Part shown: positions 1 through 11,189 of the stretch, in pieces | How positions within the stretch are numbered: position 1 is the stretch's first letter | Layout of the letters: the number at the start of each line of letters is the position of its first letter | From: Budorcas taxicolor | Taxonomy: Eukaryota; Chordata; Mammalia; Artiodactyla; Bovidae | Length of the DNA stretch: 64,000 nt | NCBI RefSeq assembly: GCF_023091745.1 | Contig: NC_068910.1 | Location: 183,513,170-183,577,169, forward strand | Direction: 5' to 3' | Made by a program: the position numbers and the translations under genes | Notes under the pieces: model-generated | The model's database searches: none | What the model was told of the DNA's origin: nothing | The model's input: only the letters and a program-made list of their open reading frames with translations

Positions 1-928
1 CTTTCACATTGTGAGGTCAGCCTTTTCATAAATTTCCATCGATCTATATTGACTAATATAAAAGGTTGCTCTGAACAACTAGAGAAATATCTCTGGAAAT
101 TTGAGTGAGGTATCTATTGTTTTAATGAGTATATTACTTGAGAAACTCTGAGCATAGCACTGAATATACTAATTGGAGGAACATTTTATATAAATGTTTA
201 TGTAAGTAATGACCAAGACTTCCTACCTAGTAAGGAGAGAGGGAGAGGAACTTCAGTGATGAAAACATCAGGAACAAGCATAAGGAGGCAGAAATGCAAA
301 CCGTGCATTTATCAGGCAGTTATCCATTCATCCCATGTTCACTCAACACCTATTATGTGTTGGGGTAAGGAATGCAAAGCGAATAAAAGCAGTCTTTCTG
401 CTCCTCCTGATAATTTGAGTCTAGCTGGGGGATTAGGAGTCTTAAAGCCAGAATTATCTCCAATGTGTTGAATCCTTATACCATACTTAGGCATGTGAAA
501 TGTTCTGTATTTATTACTGACCCTGCCTAGCGGTGAGGATTTCCGATAATGATCAGGGATGCTTCCCAGAGATGGCCCGTAGGCTTTGGAGGATGTATGA
601 AAATCAGAGTGGTTAGCACTTAAAGGCAGGCATCTGGCCAGCTAAGGTAGACTAGAGATTTTGTCATCGCTTGAACTTCTTTACAAGCGTCTGCAGCTTC
701 ATCTATGGGAAACTGTTCCTGTAAATTTATAGATACTGCAAAACCTTTTGGGTATGGATGGTGTATGAATGTGTACTGGATGGAAGGGTGACGCAGGCCT
801 TACGGGTGTGTAAAAAATATTGTTCTCTTAGTCTGCACTGTTGCCACTTGTAGGCTTCCCTAGAGAAAGCTGGTTCTGAGAAAGAGAGAAGAATGAAACT
901 CCTATGATTGGAGTCGCCTTCAATTGAT
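1..928. other. Unassigned non-coding sequence
   Basis: No recognisable repeat, exon or regulatory element. Open frames are short and lack any familiar protein pattern. Base composition is ordinary AT-rich mammalian intergenic or intronic DNA. Confidence 0.5.
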
Positions 929-1116
929 AATAATTAAATGGAAAAGACTAGGCTGCTTCTCCTATTTTATAATGACATTTAATCCACTGGCATTTTATTT
1001 TATTTTTACTTTTTAATCATTGATCATTTATTTATTATTATTATTTTTATTTTTTAATTAATTTATTTTTAAAATTATTTTTCAATAATTAAATGGAAAA
1101 GACTAGGCTGCTTCTC
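929..1116. repeat. 33-bp direct duplication flanking an AT-rich insert
   Basis: A 33-bp stretch at 929-961 recurs without a mismatch at 1084-1116. Between the copies lies 122 bp that is nearly all A/T with T-runs. The layout resembles a target-site duplication around a short antisense retro-insert made mostly of its A-rich tail, but 33 bp is long for L1-mediated insertion. Local duplication followed by AT expansion is the alternative. Confidence 0.6.
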
Positions 1117-1407
1117 TTTGAAGCTTGAAAGGATGCTCTTTTGGTGAGCAGCTGAAGGAGGAAGAGATGTGGTCTTCAAACTTTTGAGTCCTAGAAAGCA
1201 GCTAATTTTTTGGTTTCATTCTGCTGCTTCTCCCAGTAGGGTTACAGGCAGATAGGTTATTGAGTGAAAACATAGGAGGGGCCATCTCTCTTTATTCCTG
1301 GGTCTTGCTGTAGCTTTTACTTAGGCTCTGTGGTTTATATGAACTCCACATCATTTCCTCTTGGGGGAAAGAAAATGGAATTCAGAGTCAAAATGCTCGT
1401 AAATGAA

Positions 1408-1602
1408 TTCCTTTACCACTTACAGATATGTGTAGCTCTGAGTAAGTCATCCCATTTCTCTGAATATAAGTCTCAGTTTCCTCATCTATAAGAAATGGGA
1501 GCAATGCCTTCTATTGCACTAAATTGTTGTTGTAATTAAATAAGATAACTTAAAAGTACTGGCTCTATCTCTCAAGCAGTAAGTATTTAATAAGTGTGTT
1601 TT
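1408..1602 (+). repeat. MIR SINE (ancient tRNA-derived)
   Basis: Degenerate match to the MIR core and 3' half: a segment like 'gtaagtcat...cagtttcctcatctataa' followed by a region like 'attaaataagataact' and a tail like 'agtaagtatttaataagtg'. No target-site duplication remains, as expected for such an old element. Confidence 0.7.
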
Positions 1603-2039
1603 ATGTGGATCTTACTATATTATTTTGAATGCAAAGCAAGGGCTGGTTCAGCCATAAGTCAAAAAAGCATGAGAGATAAAAAAAAAAAAAAAAGTTTATC
1701 ACTGGTAAGCTCTTTTTCTTGCCATTCAAAGGTTAAAAACACCAAGCTGTTTCTCAAAGTATGAGTAAAAAATAATCTTAAGCAGCTGAATACATTTTCC
1801 GTGAGTCAGGTGGGAACTCTCAGTCTGCTGCAAACACAAGGTTGGCTCACAGTGGCCACACATTTATCTACTGGTTGTTTAGTAGGAATTACCTTGCAGT
1901 CCTTGACAGCTTCCCTGGTTCTTAAAAACAAACCTGAGAAAGATTTTCTTTTTATCTTTTTTTTTTAATTCTAAGAATATTTCCCCCAAGACTTTCAATT
2001 AGAATATTTTTTTGACTTTTCAAGAACAGCTTTGTATTT
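1603..2039. other. Unassigned sequence with poly(A) run
   Basis: No family recognised. A run of 17 A at about 1678-1694 could be the tail of a degraded retroelement, but the sequence before it matches nothing I know. Confidence 0.4.
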
Positions 2040-2462
2040 TTTTCTTAATTTTTATTGGAGTATAGTTCCTTCACAATGTTTTGTTAGTTTCTACTGTATA
2101 GCGAAGTGAATCAGCTTTACATATACATGTATCCTCTCTTTTATGGATTTTCTTCCCATTTAGGTCACCACAGAGCACTGAGTAGAGTTCCCTATATAGT
2201 AGGTTCTCATTAGTTATCTATTTTCTAGATAGTATCAATAGTGTATATATGTCAAGGCCAGTCTCCCAATTCTTCCCACCCCGTCCTTCCCCTTGGTATC
2301 TATACATCTGTTCATGTCTGTGTCTCTACTTCTGCTTTGCAAACAAGACCATCATACCATTCTTCTAGATTCCACATACATGACTTAATATATAATATTC
2401 ACTTTTCTCTTGCTGACTTACTTCACTCTGTATGACAGTCTCTAGGTCCACCACATTTCTAA
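2040..2462 (-). mobile_element. L1 LINE 3' end, antisense
   Basis: Reverse complement of the 3' part of a ruminant/artiodactyl L1. The right side carries the reverse complement of the 'cagagtgaagtaagtcag' end of ORF2, and the left side the 'tttattggagtatag' 3' UTR pattern common in L1 tails. Only the 3' end is present, the usual result of 5' truncation. The same region is found in sense orientation at 9126-9824. Confidence 0.75.
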
Positions 2463-2929
2463 AAATTGATTAGAATATTAATACCTCCTTAAGCTTTTAT
2501 TCAAGCCCAAACCAATCTAATTAAATTGTCCATTAGAAGCTCCTTTTTAAATGAGTTTGCAATCTGAAGAAAAAAAAAACACTCTGAAGTTTCCTGTGAT
2601 AATAAAGAGATAACTAAAAGACCAAGTAATTATATTTTAGGATAATCTATCAAAGTATCTTTCTTAAATATCAGAAAGAGTAGGTCAGTGCTTGTAAGTT
2701 TCTTGTCGTGATGGAGAGCTCAATAAACCATCCTGTTCAAAAGGCATTCTCTTTATTGATCCTATCTTATAATTCAGTCATTAGAAAGCAACTGATTTTG
2801 CTCCTGTGTGTTCTTCCCCCAGTAATGAGTGAGGCATCCTACAGGGAACAACTCTTAAGTCAGTATCTGTTTGTGAATTCATTGAATCATAGAAGCCAGC
2901 ACTAAAATTTTTAGAGTTTCTACTTGTTT
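2463..2929. other. Unassigned sequence
   Basis: AT-rich, with no recognisable repeat or exon. A short A-run at about 2570-2579 is the only simple feature. Confidence 0.4.
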
Positions 2930-3900
2930 CTTTTTCAAATCCACTTGTTCTTATATCTTAACCTTCTGTTCTTATTTTATGGGATCCTTACCTCCTTAAA
3001 CATTTTGAACATCTGTGTTAAGAGCACCTATTCAATTGCTTTCCTGTTTGTAGTTCTTCAGATGTAAATTCTATTTGTTTCATCTACAGACATGAAAGCA
3101 TTTGCCTTCATTTTAGGTTTTGTAGTCTTTGACTGTGAGTCCATCTCTAGTGAAAATTAGCTTCTTTAGGAGGTCTGAGTGTCTGGATGGTGGTGGTGGG
3201 TGAAATTTCTGCTTGGACATACGACTCTCAGTTGATCTGGAAAAGTTCTTAGAGCCAGTTCTCAGCCTAGTTTTCTACCCCTTACTTTGCAGTTACTGCA
3301 TATTAGGCCCTCGGTGCTGTGCTATGCTTAGTCACGCAGTTGTGTTATGTCTGACTCTTTGCGACCCCACAGTTTGCAGCCCATCAGGACCCTCTGTCCG
3401 TGGGGATTCTCCAGGCAAGAATACTACAGTGGGTTGCTAGTCTTTCCTCCAGGGGATCTTCCCAACCCAGGGATTGAATCCAGGTCTCTTCTTTACCATC
3501 TGAGTCACCCCAAAATACTGGAGTGGGTAGCCTATCCCTTCTCCAGAGAATCTTTCCTACCCAGGAACCTGGGGTTTCCTGCATTGCACACAGATTCTTT
3601 ACCAACTCAGCTACCAGGGAAGCCATTAGGCCCTCTACCCATTTTCAAATTTTTACTAGTCTACAAAAGTTATTTTAATCTTAGATCATAATGGGCAGTA
3701 GTTTTCCAGTTCCTGGCTTTAACCAGGAAACCCAGTTTCAGTTGCCTTCAGTACATGAGTCTAGTGGTCTTTACTTCCATTCTGGTAAAGTCATTAGAAC
3801 TTTATGTCAGCTGTGTATCTGGTGTTGGTTTGTCCCTGGCCCATGTGGTCTTAATTCTTCTTCGGTGCTCTAATGTGATATTTAATGTAGAGAAAAAAGG
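2930..3900 (-). mobile_element. Possible old L1 3' UTR, antisense, split by a SINE
   Basis: The sequence on either side of the SINE at 3313-3624 has the texture of antisense L1M 3' UTR: pyrimidine-rich blocks and phrases such as 'cccatgtggtcttaatt'. I recognise it only loosely. It could be unique DNA. Confidence 0.3.
3302..3635 (-). mobile_element. Bov-tA SINE, antisense, with target-site duplications
   Basis: A tRNA-headed ruminant SINE in reverse, body 3313-3624. The '...gctaccagggaagcc' end at the right is the reversed tRNA-like head; the left end holds the reversed body ('gactctttgcgacccca'). Target-site duplications 'attaggccctc' lie at 3302-3312 and 3625-3635. At 312 bp it is longer than usual, because a second run of the 'actggagtgggt...cttctccag' module follows the first. 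Confidence 0.93.
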
Positions 3901-5769
3901 TTAATATCCATGATTGCTTAATCCATTGTCCTTAACTTGACTGGAAGTTGCTCTACACGTTATTTGGTGAAAATAGTTAAGTTGCTTGGATCCAATAAGC
4001 TTTAGACTATAGTCTTGTCCTTCTTCTTGCTCCATCCTCTCCATTGTGCCCTTTGATGAAGCATCCAGGTCTTTCTGGATGACATTCTCGTTTATGCTGG
4101 GGATCCTCAAAGCCATGTAGAAGAAAGCATGGCAGAAAGTCTATATTATAAGGCTCGTGACCTACTCTCAAGTCAGACACACAGGAGAATGCCATGCTTT
4201 TGGTTGATAGTCCCAGCCTGACTCCTTCTCTGTTACTTTCCTTGGAGATGATTTCATTTGCCTCTGCAATTCCCAGATGAATCTTCTCTTAATACAAAAA
4301 TATGTAGTAAAAGTATTAATGCCATATTAATTAAATACTTAAGATTTAATCTTCTCAAACTTAATGAATACAAGTGTTGTATGTCTAAGTGGTTAAGTAA
4401 TGGTTTCTGACCCTCTTACTAAATCAATATCATCCACCATGGCCTGCTCTCAGAAGAAATGAAAGCAGTGCAAAATACTTTCTTATTTCTGTTCATACCA
4501 AGTGTAACCAACTCTGGTGACAGTGGTTAAATGTTCTGTTATCCTCAACCAGTCCTAACCTTTGCTTTGTCCAAAATAGTGCAAGAAGCTAAAGAACTCA
4601 GCTATGAAAGGAAATTCAGAAGTTCTTTCCAAGTTAGGGTATAAATTTCAAGGAAAGTATAATGTTAATACTAAATTTTTGCTTCTTGGAAATTATTCAA
4701 TACTTTAATATCTAATAATGTAACACTAGTCTACAACTAAATTTCTCTCCACTTGAGAAGCTCCTGTTTATCAGGAGCTTAAACAAGTTGGTTGTGATGA
4801 ATATCCCAAGCTCCCCAAACAACTCTCTTCATGCCTATGGTATTTCCTCCCACTCTTGTCTGTCCTAAACTCTTGAGTATTTCTGTTGTATGAGGTTTTT
4901 TTTTTTTTAATTTCAAAAAGAAAATATAGGGATGAAAGATATGTGATTAAGTCTAATCAGGTGCTTAATAATCTTCCTTTAACTTGTTGGTGTTAATGAA
5001 AAATATTCTTCTTATGTTAAATATAGAAGGTCATGGAAGATTTTCTAGTGAGTATAGAAAGAGTAGTACTCCTGAGACTAGGAGAAAAGAAAAATAGCAC
5101 CTAATTTGGAAGAAATCTTGTACATAAATGAACTCCTGTTCTTTAATACTCCCAAATTCCTCAAACTTATGGACTCACAGAATTTCCCCCAGGGAATCAT
5201 AATCACATTTCAGAAGGTCAGTATCTCAGCCATCAGGGAGGAGGCAACATCATTTTAATGCTATGGCTTTTGGAGACTGTTTACAAGCCTCTTTTTCGAC
5301 AGATGAAAGAGGCAGTTCCTAGGTGGGCATCTCAGTCAACAACAGCTGCTTTATCCAACTTTGTGAACAAAACCCCAGACTTCATATGTGAAGCCATTCC
5401 ACATTTGCATCTTCAAGACTTTAAATCAGGAGCAGAAACTCTTTACTTCATTTCAAATTCCACTTTAAGGGGTATGAGGAAAGTTATTGGGAAGGAAAGG
5501 ATGCACTAATTAATTTATACCCCTAAGAAATGATGATAATATTATAGAATTTCCATGTATTATGACTTTTATGCTAGAGATTATTGGCCACATGACAATT
5601 CATTGCAGATTAAAGTTTTTAATGTTATACAAATCACATAGCCATAAATTTTAATGAAGCTAGGAGGATTAAATATTCAGTATACTGTACATGTTCCCCC
5701 AAAGTGCCCAATTTCCTGATTGCAGCAGGAATATTCTTTGAATGATAGTCTACTAATTGGTCCTGCACA
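3901..5769. other. Unassigned sequence
   Basis: About 1.9 kb with no recognisable transposable element. It holds a T-run near 4899-4910 and several short open frames, including 83 codons at 5258-5509, that have no familiar protein pattern. I see no splice-site-bounded exon. Confidence 0.4.
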
Positions 5770-5875
5770 ATGTGTAAGGAGGCCTGGGTTCTAATTTTGG
5801 CTTTTCAAATCATTGGCTAGGTGACCTTGAATGAGTCACTTAGCTTCACCAGACCTCTCTATTGTCATGCTTCAA
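5770..5875 (+). repeat. MIR SINE fragment
   Basis: Contains the MIR-type phrases 'ggcctgggttctaat' and 'ctaggtgacctt' leading to 'gagtcacttagctt', the usual 5'-to-central part of MIR. The 3' tail is missing or unrecognisable. Confidence 0.65.
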
Positions 5876-6160
5876 AAAACCTTCTTAAACACTGAAATTT
5901 CATAATCTTTCTTCTGAATAGGTATGCATCTTTTGAAGACAAAGGCAATAATGGCCTGACAAGTAGAAATTACCTGATAAATCATAAAATCAGCCAACTA
6001 TTTATCTGTTGATATAGGTATTATTAGTGTCACAGTGATTTAATAACATTGTATAACTAGATCTAAGAACTCTTTTTTTTATTAAAAATGAAAAGAAAAG
6101 AATTTTGCATTTTATTGAAGATAAATAAGCTCTACTTAAGATCACTAAGTAGAGTTAAGC

Positions 6161-6362
6161 TGACTGACTGGAAAAGACCCTGATGCTGGGAAAGATTGAG
6201 GACAGGAGGAGAAGGGGGTGACAGAGGATGAGATGGTTGGATGGCATCACTGACTCAATGGACATGAGTTTGAGCAAACTCCAGGAGACAGTGAAGGACA
6301 AGGAAGCCTGGCGTGTTTCAGTCTTGGGGTTGTAAAGAGTTGGACATGACAGAGTGACTAAA
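6161..6362 (+). mobile_element. BovB (RTE) LINE 3' fragment
   Basis: Matches the last 200 bp of BovB: 'gaaaagaccctgatgctggg', then 'gatgagatggttggatggc', then a tail ending 'gagtgacta'. Translated sense matches the BovB C-terminal pattern. It is 5'-truncated, as nearly all genomic BovB copies are. No clear target-site duplication was found. Confidence 0.9.
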
Positions 6363-6523
6363 TTACATAAGTTCATTATGTTATAGTGATAGTGGGTTTT
6401 TCTTCCCTTTTTTTTTTTTTTTTTTTTAAGATTAATTATCTACCCAAAGAAATGTTTCCTCAGCAGGGCATTTGGATATCTGGTTGTGACTCTAGGCTGA
6501 TGAAGTCAAGATTATAGGTTTGG
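6363..6523. repeat. Poly(T) tract and spacer
   Basis: A run of about 20 T at about 6409-6428 lies between two BovB fragments. The rest is unassigned. Confidence 0.6.
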
Positions 6524-6694
6524 ACATGATCTAGACAGAGGATGAGATGGTTGGAAAGCATCACTGATTCAATGGACATAGACTTGGGCAAACACTGGGA
6601 GATGGTGAGGGACAGAGAGGACTGGCATACTCCAGTCCATGGGGTCTCAAATAGTCAGACACGACTTAGCAACTGAACAACAACAACATGATCT
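6524..6694 (+). mobile_element. Short BovB insertion with target-site duplications
   Basis: Body 6533-6685 is the last 150 bp of BovB, ending in a (caa)n tail. Target-site duplications 'acatgatct' flank it at 6524-6532 and 6686-6694. It is a complete, very 5'-truncated insertion event, separate from the BovB fragment 170 bp upstream. Confidence 0.93.
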
Positions 6695-6964
6695 TGACTA
6701 GTTATTTTTACTCCATTTATGATCAAAGATTGTGAACCTCTCATGCACTCCTGTGTTATTCACTGGCAGTTCCAGTTGCCAGGGTAAAGACAGATTGGTT
6801 CATGGTTGCAGGACAAAATTAAAAGCATACTTTGCTGTTAGGAAGTCAAGATAACATCAATATGAAAAAAGTGGTACAATGTGTTATTAAAATAACTTAT
6901 TTGAAACGAACCTACTCTCAAATTCTTTGTAAAGAAAATACAACTTTTTAAAATTTAGCAAATG

Positions 6965-7204
6965 CTTACAGTAGTTTGGGCCTTCCCTGGTGGCTCGGAT
7001 AGTAAAGAACATGTCTGCAGTGCAGGAGACCTGAGTTTGATCCTTGGATTGGTAAGATCCCCTGGAGAAGAGAATGGCAACCCACCCCAGTATCCTTGCT
7101 TGGAGAATTCCATGGACAGAGGACTCTGGCAGTCTGCCATCCATGGGGCTGCAAAGAGTCGGACACGACTAAGTGACTAACACTTTCACTTTCTTACAGT
7201 GGTT
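6965..7204 (+). mobile_element. Bov-tA SINE with target-site duplications
   Basis: Sense copy starting 'gggccttccctggtggctc' (tRNA-like head) and ending 'ggacacgactaagtgac' plus a short tail. Target-site duplications 'cttacagtRgtt' lie at 6965-6976 and 7193-7204, with one mismatch. The body is full length, about 216 bp. Confidence 0.93.
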
Positions 7205-7334
7205 CAGTTGCCTAGGTAAAACAGAGGTGGGGTCAGAGTATTATAAAGGAACCTCACAGTAATATACTAAGTAGTATAATACTTCAAAGTATATTAGTTA
7301 ATGCTTTGAAGAGTTAAATGGACTTTTGTGCTAA

Positions 7335-7725
7335 GAGAATGAGCTGAAGAATTGATGGTTTTGAACTGTGGTGTTGGAGAAGAGTTTTGAGAGTCCCTTG
7401 GATGCAAGGAGATCAAACCAGTCAATCCTAAAGGAAATCAGCCCTGAGTATTCATTGGAAAGACTGATGCTGAGCTGAAGCTCCAATACTTTGGACACCT
7501 AATGCGAAGAGCTGACTCATTAGAAAAGATGCTGATACTAGGAGAGATTGAAGGCAGGAAGAGAAAGGGATGACAGAAGATGAGATGGTTGGATGGCATC
7601 ACCAGCTCAACGGACATAAGTTTGAGCAAACTCTGGAAGATGGTGAGGGACAGGGGAGTCTGACATGCTGCAATCCATGGGGTCACAAAGAATCAGACGT
7701 GACTGAGTGACTAAATAACAACAAA
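7335..7725 (+). mobile_element. BovB (RTE) LINE 3' fragment
   Basis: About 390 bp of the BovB 3' end, from the codons for the 'FELWCW'-like motif through to 'gactgagtgac' and a short (aac)n tail. Small deletions interrupt the reading frame. At 7505-7507 this copy keeps the CGA codon that is a TGA stop in several other copies here. Confidence 0.9.
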
Positions 7726-7920
7726 GGGTAATGTTCATTAGATTTTGATTTTATCACAGTTTTTTTTTCTTCAAATACAGTTTAGTTTGCTACGCTTAAT
7801 TTACTGTTTTACATTAATATGTTGTAGAGATGGAAAGACAGCAGAGTGGTTTGGCAGAGAAAGGACTGGACTAGAGTATAGTTCAAGGGCTTGTTTTGTC
7901 CCTAAAATCAGTATTCTAAG

Positions 7921-8116
7921 CATGAGTCACTCAGCTGTGTCTGACTCTGCAACTCCATGGACTGTAGCCCACCAGGATCTTCTGTCCATGGGATTTTTTT
8001 AAGGCAAGAATACTGGAGTGTGTAGCCATTCTCTTCTGTAGCAGATTTCCTTGACCTAGGCATCGGACTCATGGCTCCTGCACTGCAGCCAGATTCTTTA
8101 CTGTTTGAACCACTAC
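7921..8116 (-). mobile_element. Bov-tA SINE, antisense, degenerate
   Basis: Reversed SINE body ('cactcagctgtgtctgactc') through to a decayed tRNA-like head ('ttactgtttgaaccacta'). It is more diverged than its neighbours, and I found no convincing target-site duplication. Confidence 0.88.
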
Positions 8117-8640
8117 ATAAGTAATTTAGTTTCTTACTTTCTTATCTCTTAAATATTATAAAATATTTTGTATAAGAATACCAACACCAGTTCTCACTTC
8201 TGTTTCATAGGTTGTTAAATTTAAGAAGTTAGGTCTTTGGAAGATATGAAGGTACTTTGAAAACACAGCCTTTCTATATAATGCAAGGATAAGTGAAATG
8301 AATTTAATGAAAGAAAACTGATAACTTCAAAAGATTAATGGATTTTTTTCATTCAGAAGTTCAACAGAAATATTTTTCATTATTATAATCTAATGCTTTT
8401 GCTTCAATGATTATAGCATGGTACTTGATTAATGCTGAGAGAAAGGTAAAATGATATTGCATAGTATCTGTGTTTATGTTGTAGTAGCAAATAGCTGGGT
8501 AAAGAGTGAGGCCCTCAGGCTCAGTCTGACCAACAGATGTATTTTCTTTGGCTCCCCACAAAGGGTTTATAACTTCTGGGATTTGAATGTTCTGTGGTTC
8601 ACTAATCCCCATCATTCTCTAGTTTCTGATTCTTTCGGCT
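8117..8640. other. Unassigned sequence
   Basis: No recognisable repeat. Open frames on both strands at 8361-8642 look like chance frames. Confidence 0.4.
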
Positions 8641-8907
8641 AGTGCTGTTCAAAAGAAAAATGTTAGCTACATATGCAATTAAAACTTTTCTAGTAGCCAC
8701 ATTAAAAATAATAATATTTAACCCAGTATATCCAAAATATTGTCATTTCAACATGTAATCAATCCAGAAATTATTGAGATATTTTACTTTATTTTTCACC
8801 AAGTTTCTTTTTTTTTTTTCCCAGCATATTCTAGTTCAAATGTGGCTAGCCACGCTTCAAGTCTCAGAGACGGCTTGGGCCTGGCCACCAAACTGGACAG
8901 CACAGCA
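8641..8907. mobile_element. hAT-type non-autonomous DNA transposon
   Basis: Ends resemble the terminal inverted repeat 'cagYgctgtccaatagaa': 'agtgctgttcaaaagaa' on the left and the reversed 'tggacagcacag' on the right. Inside are 'tctagtagccacattaaaaa' and 'caacatgtaatcaat', typical of a mammalian hAT-Charlie family. I am unsure of the exact family name. A related element lies at 33481-33650. Confidence 0.65.
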
Positions 8908-8949
8908 CAGGTGCTTCTCTCACATAAGTCACTTACCTAAGCCTTCTAG

Positions 8950-9125
8950 CAATGGTTCTGAAAATGCGGTCTCTGGAACAGCAGCAGCACCATCACCGGG
9001 GAATTTCTTTGGAATGCAAATCTTAGGCCCCATCTAATATCTACTGAATCAGAAACTCTGTGGGTGGTGTCCAATAAGCTATTTTAATGAGCCCTCCAGG
9101 CAATTCGGGCACACACTTTTAAAAA
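8950..9125 (-). mobile_element. MER5A-like hAT element, antisense
   Basis: Matches the reversed MER5A pattern: 'caatggttctgaaaatg', 'ccatcaccgggg', 'ctgaatcagaaactctgtg', 'agccctccagg'. The final terminal repeat is cut or replaced where an L1 begins at about 9126. Confidence 0.75.
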
Positions 9126-9824
9126 CCCTTAGAAAACTAGAAATAGAACTGCCATATGACCCAACAATCCCACTGCTGGGCATATACACCGAGGAATCCA
9201 GAACTGAAAGAGACATGGGTACCCCAATGTTCATCGCAGCACTGTTTACAATAGCCAGGGCATGGAAGCAACCTAGATGCCCAGATGATGGATAAGAAAG
9301 CTGTGGTACATATACACAATGGACTATGACTCAGCTACTAAAAAGAATGCATTTGAATCAGTTCTAATGAGGTGGATGAAACTGGAGCCTATGATACAGA
9401 GTGAAGTAAGTCAGAAAGAAAAACACCAATACAGTATAATAACACATATATATGGAACTTAGAAAGATGGTAATGATGACCCTATATGTGAGACAGCAAA
9501 AGAGACAACAAAAAAGGACTCTGTGGGAGAAGCCGAGGGTGGGATGATTTGCGAGAACAGCACTGAAACATGTATATTACCATATGTGAAATAGATCGCC
9601 AGTCCAGGTTCGATGCATGAGACAGGGTGCTCAGGGCTGGTGCACTGGGACAATCCTGAGGGATGGGATGGGGAGGGAGGTGGGGGTTCAGGATGTACAC
9701 CCATGGTTTATTCATGTGAATGTATGGCAAAAACAACTACAATATTGTAAAGTAATTAGCTTCCAATTAAAATAAATTAATTAATTTAACAACAACAACA
9801 AAAAAACCCCAACAAAAAACAAAA
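9126..9824 (+). mobile_element. L1 LINE 3' end (ruminant type)
   Basis: Sense L1 fragment covering the end of ORF2 and the 3' UTR: 'gaactgccatatgacccaac', 'ggatgaaactggagcc', 'gagtgaagtaagtcagaaag'. A G-rich stretch 'ggggagggaggtggggg' follows, then an A-rich (caa)n tail. It is 5'-truncated to about 0.7 kb and seems to have landed at the end of the MER5A-like element. Several stop codons make it non-functional. Confidence 0.88.
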
Positions 9825-9877
9825 CACTGCCGTACTGGCATCTTCATTTGCAGCCTTTGCTAACAGGCTCTGTGTCT

Positions 9878-10130
9878 TTCATGATTCACTGCTGTTGTCT
9901 GGTCTCACTAAGTTGTGCTTGACTCTTTGTGACTCTATGAGTCTGTAATCCGTAGCACTCCAGGCTCCTTTGTCCATGGAATTTCCCAGGCAAGAATACT
10001 GGATTGGGTTTCCATTTCCTTCTCCAGGGGATCTTCCTGACCCAGGGATTGAACCCGTGTCTCCTGCATCTCCTGCATCGGCAGGTGGATTTTTTACCAC
10101 TGAACCACCTAGGAAGCCCTTCGTGATTCA
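9878..10130 (-). mobile_element. Bov-tA SINE, antisense, with target-site duplications
   Basis: Body 9889-10119. The reversed head ends 'ccacctaggaagccc'. Target-site duplications 'ttcRtgattca' lie at 9878-9888 and 10120-10130, with one mismatch. Confidence 0.92.
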
Positions 10131-10469
10131 TAGGCAAAATCAAATCCAACATGCAACGAAAGTACCATCAGCTAAAATATTTTTGTTTGACCCTTTAAAG
10201 GTGTTAAAACCTGAAGAAATAGAACAACTTCTTAAATGCAGCTTGAGAATTACTCATTAAGCTGTGTATTTCTTTTAAACATTTAAGACTAGCATAGCTT
10301 AAGTGCAGCCCAACAGGAGGTCATCTAGTCAAATAACTCTTGTACCTACTCCTAGGAATTTCTTTAACTGGATTGGGTGATACCCATTTCTGTACTCTCA
10401 TTAGAATGAAGATCTACCTGGGGGAGGAGACACACTGACTCAGGTGAGAGTCAGAGTTAAGGTAGTAGA

Positions 10470-10760
10470 GGATCATGGGGCTGGGAGTCAAAAGGTCAGA
10501 ATCAAGTACACGATTTCCCTCTCATGAGCTATGGAGCTTTTAGTTTTGTACTTAACCTGTGACTCACGTTATTCATCTGGAAAATGATCATAATGAAGTT
10601 CATGATGATAATGATAATAATAAATGATAATGATAATAAATGATAATATTATAATAAATGATAAATAACAATAATGTTAATGAAGCAAAAAATACCTGTC
10701 CATTCTGGCTCACCTTACTGTTGTGAGAAACTAATGAGGTCATGTATGTGGAGTTGCTAT
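10470..10760 (+). repeat. MIR SINE with internal microsatellite
   Basis: MIR-like start ('ctgggagtcaaaaggtcaga') and end ('ctgttgtgagaaactaatga') are separated by an expanded GATAAT-type tract at 10602-10674. The tract sits where the MIR consensus has a short 'gataataat' run, so it probably grew from the element itself. Confidence 0.65.
10602..10674. repeat. (GATAAT/AAATGATAAT)n microsatellite
   Basis: Imperfect tandem units of gataat and aaatgataat over about 73 bp, inside the MIR at 10470-10760. Confidence 0.9.
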
Positions 10761-11027
10761 GAGATCCTGTAGCTTTAAGACTTTCATTAGCTTTATTAAA
10801 CTCACACCGTGGTGTAAGTGACTAATTTTTCCTCTGCAAGCAAATACGATAAGAAGGATTAGAAAACTATGTGTGATTCTGAAAATAGAAGAAGCTAAAG
10901 GATCAGAAAGAGGTGGAAAGACTCAGAGAGGGAGTCTAAAAAGGCACTGCTGACAAGCTTCTGGAACAGTTGTCCCAGTTCTCATCATTCTCTTGAATAC
11001 CTATATAATTATTTTAATTTTAATTAA

Positions 11028-11114
11028 ATTTATTTATTTTTTATTGAAGGATAATTGCTTTACAGTATTGTGTTGGTTTCTGCCAAACATCAACATGAAT
11101 CAGCCATAGGTGAA
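11028..11114 (-). mobile_element. L1 3' UTR fragment, antisense
   Basis: Carries 'ttattgaaggataattgctt', 'gtgttggtttctgcc' and 'caacatgaatcagccatagg', the antisense signature of the ruminant L1 3' UTR. It is a short, strongly truncated copy. Confidence 0.8.
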
Positions 11115-11189
11115 TACTATATAATTTTAAAATATAAATTACAATGATACTACACCACTGATTTTAATAGAAAAGTTTAGACCATTCCA

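Noticed and set aside
3384..3626. Open frames of 60-115 codons inside SINEs, on both strands, at many places
   Set aside because: They are translations of Bov-tA/Bov-A2 repeat sequence; the same peptides recur at each copy (for example 7081, 19060, 31227, 47524). They are not genes.
6977..7192. tRNA genes at Bov-tA heads
   Set aside because: The heads are tRNA-derived but are fused to the A unit and cannot form a complete cloverleaf; they are SINEs.
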